Part shown: one piece after another, positions 21,589-29,479 of the stretch
Numbering within the stretch: position 1 is the first letter of the stretch
Layout of the letters: every line of letters starts with the position of its first letter
Source: Symsagittifera roscoffensis
Taxonomy: Eukaryota > Xenacoelomorpha > Acoela > Convolutidae
Assembly (NCBI RefSeq): GCF_963678635.1
Contig: NC_087063.1
Location: forward strand, 30,516,599 to 30,580,598
Length of the DNA stretch: 64,000 nt
Reading direction: 5' to 3'
Translations under genes and position numbers: made by a program
The notes under the pieces: generated by a model
What the model saw: only the letters and a program-made list of their open reading frames with translations
What the model was told of the DNA's origin: nothing
Databases searched by the model: none

Positions 21589-22725
21589 CAATTCAAAAAT
21601 CCATCAAAAATTGCTACCCAACAGTCACAGAATCAGTCTTCACCGACATCATCCCAAGATAACCCAACACCACCTTCAACTACTCAAAATCCTCAAACAT
21701 CTACACGAATTTCTTTTCAAGACAATCCATACACTTTTGAAGAACGACATGCTCGTTTATCAGAACCACTAGAACCAGTTCAACGACAAGCACCTCTAAG
21801 CGAACCAACATATAACCTATACCCAACACTACCACAAGAATTAAGTAGAATAAGAAATCCTAGTCAAAACCAAAATACAGTCGAAATAAATAGACAAATT
21901 ATACATCCTCGACGAAACAGAAATTTTCAAACTCCCCGAGTTCATTTTGATATACCTCAATCCCCATCACAAAACACTCCAGAAAACCCCATTGGTATAT
22001 TACCAGAAACCCCTACGCTTCTTTCACAACGTAGCACCTCAAGCCTACCATCAGATTACTTAGGTTCAACACCAACATCTGAACAAATACGTGAAAATCC
22101 CTTTAACCCCCCAAACCAGGCATCACGACTACCATATTGGACAACACATTCATTTACACAAGGTGAATTAAATTTAGTCAATAATCCAATAGATATTTCT
22201 ACGGATACAACAACATCCTCATCACTACCAGAAACATTATCACTACCATCAACACCATCAATAAGCCAGATTTCACCACCACCTTTTAACTTAAATTTTC
22301 CAAATAATCTCGACGCCAGATATCGAGAACAATCATCAATAAATATTCCTTTAAGATTAGATTGGAATACATTTACAGCACCTCCACCATTATTTGGACA
22401 ACATCAAGAAAGTAACCGCCTTCATAACTGGGCACTTAATAGATTACAATATCGCCAAGATATTCACAACGATATCCGTGATCACAATATTCAAATACTC
22501 CAACAAAACAGTTTACAATTAAAGTTTGAAATCACAGTTAAGTTAAACAATATTACCCAACATCCCTACCCATTAAACCCACCTAACATAACAGCTCAAT
22601 CACTACCACCACCGTTTATAACTACTGAAGTAATATACAAATACGACAGATATACCAAAAACACAATTGGCTACATTACATTTTATAATCCATACTCAGG
22701 ATTATCATACACATGTATATTCTAA
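21589..22725 (+). CDS. 378-codon accessory ORF with no ATG
   Basis: Immediately after an in-frame TAA (21586-21588) a frame stays open for 378 codons to TAA at 22723-22725, and I find no in-frame ATG anywhere in it. Chance openness of this length is very unlikely in AT-rich DNA. The first ~240 residues are P/S/T/Q-rich and look disordered. The C-terminal ~130 are more ordered, with a charged helix-like stretch (NRLQYRQDIHNDIRDHNIQ) and a beta-like end (NTIGYITFYNPYSGLSYTC). It overlaps the envelope ATG by 13 nt. It has no signal peptide and its family is unknown. Because of the in-frame stop just upstream, it cannot be reached by simple frameshifting from the preceding ORFs; splicing to a leader exon, or non-AUG initiation, would be needed. 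Confidence 0.8.
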   Translation, partial: QFKNPSKIATQQSQNQSSPTSSQDNPTPPSTTQNPQTSTRISFQDNPYTFEERHARLSEPLEPVQRQAPLSEPTYNLYPTLPQELSRIRNPSQNQNTVEINRQIIHPRRNRNFQTPRVHFDIPQSPSQNTPENPIGILPETPTLLSQRSTSSLPSDYLGSTPTSEQIRENPFNPPNQASRLPYWTTHSFTQGELNLVNNPIDISTDTTTSSSLPETLSLPSTPSISQISPPPFNLNFPNNLDARYREQSSINIPLRLDWNTFTAPPPLFGQHQESNRLHNWALNRLQYRQDIHNDIRDHNIQILQQNSLQLKFEITVKLNNITQHPYPLNPPNITAQSLPPPFITTEVIYKYDRYTKNTIGYITFYNPYSGLSYTCIF

Positions 22726-25007
22726 AATTATTAATTTTCCTCCAACTCCTTTTTCTAGTAATCTCAAATCAAAACATAAACCCTTCCCCTCGTACAGGAC
22801 CACAAGATTTATTAGTAACACATTACGATTGTGAAGAAAATGAACAAAAAACACTACACAAATATGCAATAAATCAAGTATCACAATGTGAAACAGAACC
22901 ACAAGCTATAGAAACCACAAATGTAATAGCAACACTCTATTCAAAAGCCCGAGCAACAACAGTTACAGGTTATAAACTCACAGCAACATTTTCCGAAAAG
23001 AAAGTACATTGTTCACAAGTCTCGAACGGAAACAAAAACCGACTTGACCATGAATCATTCTATCAGAGTAATATAGAACGTCTTTTACATCTCAATCCCG
23101 ACGATTGTAAAAATGAATTACTTAGACTAAACATCACACAAAATAAAAACTCCGAAAGAAAGTTAGTTAACTTTCAAGTTTTTTCAGACTCTGTACATCA
23201 ATCACAACTTGAAAGACACCAAGGACATATAAAACTAGACGACAAATACCCGTATAACGGCGCACACGGACGATTAACTTATGACCTACACGATAAACAT
23301 TGGATACCACACATTGGTATAAATAACCCATCAAACTGCAAAGCAGACACAAAAAATAAAGGATACCAAGAAATAATGTTTTTCGATTGGAAAATACAAC
23401 TCGAAAAAATACAACTAACACGAGATTTATCAGATAATACAATGATCTATCAAGGAATCCGATTACCTTGTAAAAATGATCAAGGTTATTGCGACCCTAC
23501 AACGAGAACACAAGCAACAATTGTTTGGTTCCCCGAAGATACATGTACAACATTTCAAGTAGCAAGAATACACGCTCGTATGATAAAATTTCACGAAAAA
23601 TACTTTATACAATCAATTCCATATGAACAAGTACATCCATCACGAAAACAAAGTACTAATTTTAGAAACATACACAATATAGAAAATAAATTGACACGTT
23701 TTCAAATATATCAAGAAACAGAACTTGCATGTAAATACAGGAATCCACTTCACAGAACACAATACTCTGAAATATTAGTTGAATACGAAAAAGGATTCGA
23801 CATGACCACTGGAAAAATAAAACTTGACCCATATGCCACAGGTCATCCTCCAAACGAAGGAACATCCTATATACCAGTTAATTTTGAAAAAAGCAACGGA
23901 CAACCTGGTGGACATCTAAAACCCCATGACACCAGAAGCACACGCTTACAAGAATTATCACTAATGAATACTACATATTTCGGTAATATCCACTATGATA
24001 TTCATTTAGATATGAAACTAGATTATACAATTAGCCGAATTTTTCAAGAAATGTCACTCTCCGAATTAGAAACACTACACCAACTATGCGAATTAGAACG
24101 AACACAAATATTACAATCACTTGCACTAGCAGTATTAAAAATACCCTATGCAGGATACTTATTATCTGGAAATAGATCAAATTTTTTAGACTATGAAGGA
24201 AACATCCTATGGTTTTATACTTGTACTAAAAAAGTATCACCACTATACGTTTTTGAAGATAAACGATGTTATAAAAGAATCCCTATCTTTTATAAGAATA
24301 AAGTACATTTCGTGGATACACTTTCACGAAGAACCTATTTCTGGGATACCGCAGTCCCATGTGGATCAGAAAACAGCCACAATGTAGTACAACTAAACCC
24401 TGATGAAAATAAATATTATCTTCTCACTCCATATCCCACATTAATGCAATCACTCAAAAAATTTTCACCAGAAAGCATTCGCGCTATTGCTCGAAACCCA
24501 AATATAGACTTACAATCAATAGGAATCTATTCAAAATCAGATATTCAACATCACATTAGAACACAACAATTCCAAGAATTATTAACACAAATGGACACTA
24601 TACAAAGACAATCAATAGATCAAAATTTACGCAAACTTGCAGAAACCGCAGGATTTGCCGATATCTACACGCAAGACTATAGCGGATATTTTAAAGACAT
24701 TAAAGATTATATATATCTAAACGGTGAAAAATACCGTCCCCAAGATATATCACCAATTAACATTTTTAGCTTTGTTACACTCAAAAATGAGATCCTCGAT
24801 TTTCTAGGATGGCCCTACTACATCTTAGAAAAATTGACTATTTTATACGCAATGTTTAACTTTATTGGATTTCTTTTCTCACTTTTAAAAGGAATCTACA
24901 ACACATGTGCTATACACACACAAGTAAACAGACAAGCAAGCGTAGCACGCATACTCTTTGCAGGATTTTTTGGAATCTTTTCTACATCTATAAACAAAAT
25001 TCTTTAG
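22713..25007 (+). CDS. Envelope glycoprotein, probably gB-like (chuvirus-type)
   Basis: The 764-residue frame has an N-terminal signal peptide (about residues 1-20), a cysteine-rich ectodomain (C40, C59, C100, C132, C209, C253, C260, C278, C340, C459, C504, C519, C550), N-glycosylation sites (for example NIT 140-142, NTT 419-421, NRS 487-489), and hydrophobic membrane segments near 703-727 and 744-760. The block GYLLSGNRSNFL (481-492), the RIPIFY block (522-527) and the DTLSRRTYFWDT block (535-546) recall the gB-like class III fusion glycoproteins of chuviruses and related elements; that is from memory, not a search. It lacks the RxxR/fusion-peptide layout of baculovirus-F-type errantivirus envelopes. 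It presumably mediates budding and entry. The frame stops right after the last hydrophobic segment; a tail-like frame follows one base out of register. Confidence 0.85.
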   Translation: MYILKLLIFLQLLFLVISNQNINPSPRTGPQDLLVTHYDCEENEQKTLHKYAINQVSQCETEPQAIETTNVIATLYSKARATTVTGYKLTATFSEKKVHCSQVSNGNKNRLDHESFYQSNIERLLHLNPDDCKNELLRLNITQNKNSERKLVNFQVFSDSVHQSQLERHQGHIKLDDKYPYNGAHGRLTYDLHDKHWIPHIGINNPSNCKADTKNKGYQEIMFFDWKIQLEKIQLTRDLSDNTMIYQGIRLPCKNDQGYCDPTTRTQATIVWFPEDTCTTFQVARIHARMIKFHEKYFIQSIPYEQVHPSRKQSTNFRNIHNIENKLTRFQIYQETELACKYRNPLHRTQYSEILVEYEKGFDMTTGKIKLDPYATGHPPNEGTSYIPVNFEKSNGQPGGHLKPHDTRSTRLQELSLMNTTYFGNIHYDIHLDMKLDYTISRIFQEMSLSELETLHQLCELERTQILQSLALAVLKIPYAGYLLSGNRSNFLDYEGNILWFYTCTKKVSPLYVFEDKRCYKRIPIFYKNKVHFVDTLSRRTYFWDTAVPCGSENSHNVVQLNPDENKYYLLTPYPTLMQSLKKFSPESIRAIARNPNIDLQSIGIYSKSDIQHHIRTQQFQELLTQMDTIQRQSIDQNLRKLAETAGFADIYTQDYSGYFKDIKDYIYLNGEKYRPQDISPINIFSFVTLKNEILDFLGWPYYILEKLTILYAMFNFIGFLFSLLKGIYNTCAIHTQVNRQASVARILFAGFFGIFSTSINKIL

Positions 25008-25330
25008 ACGCACAAATAAAAGAATATAACACAAAAATAGCAACACGACAAAATACATACGACGAAGAACATAACAATGTAGACATAACGCCAACGGCAC
25101 CACAATTACCACCCCTACCAAATAACCATCCACTATCCCTAGTCCCACGAAATTTTCGAAATTTAGCCATCACACATAATCCAAATTTTCGACTCACCAC
25201 ATCACAAAGTCCCATCCAACATATAATGACACACCAGTCACAAGATCATAATACTTATGAACAAATTATTGAACAACCCCATACCACCGCTTTTCAGTCT
25301 CAAAATAATCATTTTTTTAGCCCACGATGA
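24905..25330 (+). CDS. Overlapping ORF with PTAP late-domain motif, possibly the envelope tail
   Basis: The ATG frame of 141 residues overlaps the last 103 nt of the envelope. Beyond the envelope stop (25005-25007) it continues for 107 residues with tail-like, soluble composition, including IKEYNTKIATRQNTYDEEH. PTAP at 25091-25102 is followed by QLPPLP. PTAP is the established Tsg101-binding late motif used by retroviruses for release. The part inside the envelope gene has no independent coding look. So either the envelope tail is in the wrong register after a one-base loss, or this is a separate overlapping protein. Its stop overlaps the next ATG as ATGA. Confidence 0.6.
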   Translation: MCYTHTSKQTSKRSTHTLCRIFWNLFYIYKQNSLDAQIKEYNTKIATRQNTYDEEHNNVDITPTAPQLPPLPNNHPLSLVPRNFRNLAITHNPNFRLTTSQSPIQHIMTHQSQDHNTYEQIIEQPHTTAFQSQNNHFFSPR

Positions 25331-27132
25331 GCCGCCAGTTTGGATCACTACACCGATCAAATTCCCACCCAACCAATCTTACCTCTCCAATCCCAATAAT
25401 ACCACTTTTTGCTTTTCCGCCACCCGATTTTCCATCTAGTAATGTAACATCAGGCATGAATTCCGACACTAATTCACACATCTCAGTTTTATATTCCATC
25501 TCACAACTCAATAACCCGAATATTGAAACCCCCGATGAATTTGCCGACTCAGAACCATCCCCATCCAATAATTTTCATAACTCTTCTAATTTTTCTCAAC
25601 CCCCTTTTCAACCCATATTATCCAATAACCCTGACCCAATCACTTCCACACCCTCTTATGCTTCCCAAGTTACCCCAACCTACTCCTCACTTCATTCTGA
25701 CCAATCATCTCATTCTCCAGACACCCCCCGAATCTCCCCAGAGCTAGATAATTTTATTACCCTTCAACAACAACCCTACCACCTCCATACCCCAACAATA
25801 AACCAAATCTCCTCCACAATAAATTCATCCAACCCCCCTACCCCTACACCCTCTTCAAATTATACTGAATCATTAGCACCATCATCCACATCAACTGAAT
25901 CTTCACTCAACACTAATAGAGCTTACCGCACTTTTAAAAGAAAGTTCCCCAACCATCCTTTCCCAGCAAAACCAGGAACAGCCCGTGAATACATCAACCA
26001 CCCCAAGCATACTAACACAAAAGAATTTTTAGCCATCACCTTACCCTCATTCCCACAATACACCTTAAACACCCCCCACGACACTAACGAAACACGCAAC
26101 TTTGTAGATGAATACGTTTTAATGCCCACTCTCTCTTGGACCTCATATTATCATTTTACTAACCCTCTTTGCTTACCTTTATCTAACACTCACATCGATA
26201 TAGAGCGAAATACGGACATGCTATATCGACTCACTACACCACTAACCGCTAGACAATTTACTTACGTTGGATATAAAAAATCACTAAAAACACACACTGC
26301 ACCTAGAGCTAACGAATATACACTCGAATACTATGATCACAACATCATCAGAGCTAACCAAGATCAATTCTTAGACGACGATCGCTTCGCTAATCCACAA
26401 ATTACCGAGAAATTTTTCATCAAGACACCATATATATTTACACTAAACATCTTCGACCGAAAGTTTGATCACATTATTTCAGAAGCACTAACAGACACAC
26501 AAGCATACGAAAGTTTTAAAGAACGCTTCCAAATATTTTCACTAACCTTTCATTTCCTTGCACCACACGAAAGAGATTTACACTGCTCACACGATATTAT
26601 GTTGCGCACTAAACAAACCCACACATATAGTTATTATCGCTTCATCCAAAATCACTTTGACCTACACACACCCTCTAGACAACCACACCATCGTTTTCAA
26701 TTCATTAATTCCAAATACACTTCACCATTTTTCCTAAATTTCACATATTGCATTAAAGATACTAACCTTCATGGTATTTTTCGCAATTATGATCCCATAA
26801 CCCAAATGTACATCTTCTGTCCCATCACCAAGACCTTCAACGCCGAAGAATCCCGACCCTTCCTTATCCCGCACGAGTTTGTACAACCTATAGAAATCCC
26901 AATTTTAGAATTCATCCACAACACTAAATTCAATCACAAATTATATAATCTAATCCAAAACACACCTTATGAGTTTGCAGTTGGCACTGAAGAACTAACC
27001 ACTATCAAGGCACTTCAATTGCTTTGGCCACTGCTTCAGACTAAAAATATCATCCGCATCTTAGCTAAACTACTAACAACTTCCGATCTCATCCACGACA
27101 TCTTCCCCCACGGTTTTTTCCCCGACGACTAA
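25327..27132 (+). CDS. 601-aa accessory protein of unknown family
   Basis: Starts in an ATGA overlap with the previous stop. Residues 1-200 are low-complexity and rich in S, P, T and N. Residues ~200-601 have folded-protein composition with many aromatics and histidines, for example the FFIKTPYIFTLNIFD and FQIFSLTFHFLAPHE blocks. Only a few cysteines and no zinc-finger, protease, polymerase, signal-peptide or membrane motif are seen. The layout (disordered N-terminal third, beta-like C-terminal part) resembles the ATG-less ORF upstream, though I see no sequence match. A perfect splice donor lies three nucleotides after its stop. It is not recognised as any known retroelement gene. Confidence 0.75.
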   Translation: MSRQFGSLHRSNSHPTNLTSPIPIIPLFAFPPPDFPSSNVTSGMNSDTNSHISVLYSISQLNNPNIETPDEFADSEPSPSNNFHNSSNFSQPPFQPILSNNPDPITSTPSYASQVTPTYSSLHSDQSSHSPDTPRISPELDNFITLQQQPYHLHTPTINQISSTINSSNPPTPTPSSNYTESLAPSSTSTESSLNTNRAYRTFKRKFPNHPFPAKPGTAREYINHPKHTNTKEFLAITLPSFPQYTLNTPHDTNETRNFVDEYVLMPTLSWTSYYHFTNPLCLPLSNTHIDIERNTDMLYRLTTPLTARQFTYVGYKKSLKTHTAPRANEYTLEYYDHNIIRANQDQFLDDDRFANPQITEKFFIKTPYIFTLNIFDRKFDHIISEALTDTQAYESFKERFQIFSLTFHFLAPHERDLHCSHDIMLRTKQTHTYSYYRFIQNHFDLHTPSRQPHHRFQFINSKYTSPFFLNFTYCIKDTNLHGIFRNYDPITQMYIFCPITKTFNAEESRPFLIPHEFVQPIEIPILEFIHNTKFNHKLYNLIQNTPYEFAVGTEELTTIKALQLLWPLLQTKNIIRILAKLLTTSDLIHDIFPHGFFPDD

Positions 27133-27135
27133 CAG

Positions 27136-27214
27136 GTAAGTATGAATTAAATAAATATTACTAACTAATTAAAATATTAAAAAACTCACCATACTTTATC
27201 CATGTTTTCTTTAG
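27136..27214 (+). other. Candidate 79-nt intron in the element's 3' region
   Basis: CAG|GTAAGT directly follows the stop codon of the 601-aa frame. A TACTAAC branch-point sequence lies at about 27159-27165, and TTTTCTTTAG|G closes the interval. All three signals match the spliceosomal consensus, and the size matches the 76-nt intron of the calmodulin-like gene in this window. Because the stop is only 3 nt before the junction, splicing would not be expected to trigger nonsense-mediated decay. The same donor or acceptor could serve alternative joins to other parts of the element. Confidence 0.6.
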
Positions 27215-27345
27215 GTTTTTAGCCTTCATCCGACAATCACCTACAAAAACCACAAAAGACAAATAAAAATCGCAAATTTCATCAAACAGATTTCAAAAAT
27301 TCTATTAATCTCTTACACTTATAAATTTATAAATTTAATACCAAT

Positions 27346-27488
27346 GCAGTAAATTCATTTCTAAAATTTTCCCCACAAGCAGTAAATCTAATTATGATGA
27401 AAATTTGTAACTTAAAATTCCCCCATAACTAGCAGTAAATTTCCAAATTCTATGCAGTAAATTAATAAAATGCAAATGCAGTACTAAC
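27346..27488 (+). repeat. Five-copy GCAGTAAAT motif cluster
   Basis: GCAGTAAAT occurs at 27346, 27379, 27432 and 27454, and a fifth copy at 27478 reads GCAGTACTAAC. Irregular spacing (22-53 nt) argues against simple tandem duplication and suggests a repeated binding motif in the RNA or DNA. Confidence 0.5.
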
Positions 27489-27979
27489 CTTTTGATATTT
27501 TCATTCATTCGCACAGAAATTCTATCCACACTCGCACAGCTCGCCCACGAAGAATTGTTTAAAATAATGAATTTCAGTTTCAAGTTTTCACACTCAACAA
27601 CTCTAACATATAATAACATGTTTCAAACCTTCCTTTAACCCGGTTGGAAAGGAATCATATACTAAACAAAACTAACCAACGCAGCTTACTAAATACCACA
27701 AATCATAGAATAACAGCATGACTAAGAAAAGGAAACCAACGGTACCCAATTCGGATTAACCCAGTTTAAAACTGGATAATTTATTCTTTTGAAGACTATT
27801 ATAAAGTCTAAAAAAGAAATAATAAAACACAAAAAAGTCGAAAGACAAACCCATACCACGAACAATTTGCTTTTTGGAAAAAGGACATAACCAACAAGAC
27901 ATAAGAAAAACCACAACAAACCCAACATAAAACGTTGTCACATAACAGGACCCCTCATAAAAACCGCATGAAATCATAC

Positions 27980-28075
27980 TCCCACTCCTGGCCTAACCCA
28001 CCAGGAAGGACGTCCTGAGCATGCTCTATAGCCGGCCTAACCCACCGCGCTACAGCCACGCTTTGTGACCACACC
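27980..28075 (+). ncRNA. GC-rich self-complementary RNA segment (candidate cis element)
   Basis: Within otherwise very AT-rich sequence, this patch contains CCTGG-CCTAACCCA-CCAGG, the palindromes AGGACGTCCT and GAGCATGCTC, and a second GGCCTAACCCACC copy followed by GCGC pairing. The first and second GGCCTAACCCACC copies are about 40 nt apart. It is probably a structured element of the genomic RNA (dimerisation, packaging or export). No known RNA family is recognised. Confidence 0.35.
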
Positions 28076-28745
28076 TCTATTTTTAATAAGAGCTACTCAA
28101 GGGTGAGTAACTCTTCAAAATAACCGAACTAAAACAAAAAGCTTTTGTGAAAACAACTAACTAAAATCATAATTAAAAAATATTAAACTAATAAATGTTT
28201 TATAAAATGTAAATTACATTATGCAATACATAGATCAGAATACAACACCAAGGACGAACATCTAAAGACAAAACGACCCCACTACACTCGAGAGAGAATG
28301 ACCAACCACAATCGATATGCCACTCACAATCACAACTCAAAGGATTTAGAGTACGACTTGACTTCGCAGAAAAGGACTTCATTGAACTAGACCAATGACC
28401 ACCTCGATGTTCAAGTATACGTACAGATCCGAGTAACCAGGCATCCCCTCCACGCACAATCTCCACGCCATTCCCAAACTAGATCAGACACAAAAGAAGT
28501 TCTCCACGCAGAACAGAAAAACCTGACATAGCCAACCATTCTGAAATCAGATTTGAGTTTGTTGCAAAGACTTAGTCGTTGTCACTAGAAGACACAACGT
28601 CTTATGTCTCTAACTCCAGCTTCCTGGAACTTCTTTAACAAAGAGGAAACGGAAGAAAATGATGTTCGCCAAAAACCAACGTCCATCATCCATCCTTCAA
28701 ATTGCAGAAGAACTATTCTAAAAAACTCTGTAAAACCCGGATGGG

Positions 28746-29155
28746 TGGAACCTGATCTAAACTACATTTTATGATTGGATAAATTAGATATTTTACCAAT
28801 GTAAAGTATTTAATATTAACCAATCATGATCCATCTAACTAACAACCCACTTATTTGTAAGTGCTGAAGTTACTTGTAATTTCAGCACCAGAGAGATTTG
28901 AATTTAACTTAGAAATTAGTTGGACTCTCCCGAGCACTTCAGCAGCCGCAATAAACCAGTATACCCTAGATCTATTGAGCCTAGCAGAGACTAGTTAAAC
29001 AACCTGAGACTAGATAGTATAAGAGTAAGATTAGGATCGGTATTAGACTAAGAAGTTGCACGAATCTATCCGGCCGAAAATAAGATAGCGTGACGAGCAG
29101 ACGGTGTACCCTATCCGAAATTACTCTATGAGTTATACACTCCAGTCCTAACTCA
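28746..29155 (+). repeat. 3' LTR of the large element
   Basis: 410 bp, no difference from 10253-10662 detected by eye. It is followed by AGAT (29156-29159), matching the AGAT before the 5' LTR. Confidence 0.95.
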
Positions 29156-29300
29156 AGATGCTACTATCTCGCTATTTGTAATTCTCTATCACTTTCGTTT
29201 CTACAACATCTAATGTGACGGATCTTATAATTCAACCCCTATTGTAACTTGTAACGAATCAACCCTCCCTATTAAGAAAGAATTGAACAATTAATTTCTA
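29156..29300 (-). pseudogene. Upstream continuation of the interrupted non-LTR RT
   Basis: Read on the minus strand across the AGAT duplication, this flank joins the 10225-10252 flank to give IVASTFIDLS in one frame, as expected for the start of RT domain 1. Farther upstream the frame is broken by stops. Its outer end is not definable. Confidence 0.5.
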
Positions 29301-29363
29301 CAAGTTTTGTACCTTGTAATGAATTTGTCACCAATTGTTCGAGTTTCGATCTGTCAACTACTG

Positions 29364-29475
29364 AATGGTCCTCTATTCGGTTCCATGTCATTTATTTTTA
29401 TTCCGAAACTATTTGTTATAAATGGTCATCTATTTGGCTCCATGTCATTTATTTTTGTTCTGCAACTAAAGCGTT
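29364..29475 (+). repeat. 57-bp tandem duplication
   Basis: Two diverged copies of a unit starting AATGGTC-TCTATT-GG and containing TCCATGTCATTTATTTTT lie at about 29364-29420 and 29421-29475. Confidence 0.7.
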
Positions 29476-29479
29476 TCTA

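Larger units (their letters stand above)
27215..28745 (+). other. Long non-coding 3' region of the large element
   Basis: About 1.5 kb without supported coding sequence. It holds the GCAGTAAAT motif cluster (27346-27488), a GC-rich structured patch (27980-28075) and a purine stretch AAAGAGGAAACGGAAGAAAA near 28637-28656. The sequence immediately before the 3' LTR (ACCCGGATGGG) is a poor polypurine tract, so the plus-strand primer is uncertain. Confidence 0.6.
10253..29155 (+). mobile_element. 18.9-kb retrovirus-like Ty3/Gypsy element with a large accessory region
   Basis: Two 410-bp direct repeats (10253-10662 and 28746-29155) begin TG and end CA, show no difference that I can find, and are flanked by AGAT on both sides (10249-10252 and 29156-29159). 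Between them lie gag-protease-RT-RNase H, integrase, then seven kilobases with six further overlapping frames including an envelope glycoprotein. Integrase order after RNase H and a 4-bp target duplication fit Ty3/Gypsy. Identical LTRs indicate very recent insertion. The element is about twice the length of ordinary insect errantiviruses. Its sense strand is strikingly A-rich and G-poor. It sits inside a minus-strand non-LTR reverse transcriptase fossil. Confidence 0.95.

Noticed and set aside
24905..25007. Coding use of the part of the PTAP frame that lies within the envelope gene
   Set aside because: Its composition there reflects the envelope frame; only the part after 25007 looks independently coding.
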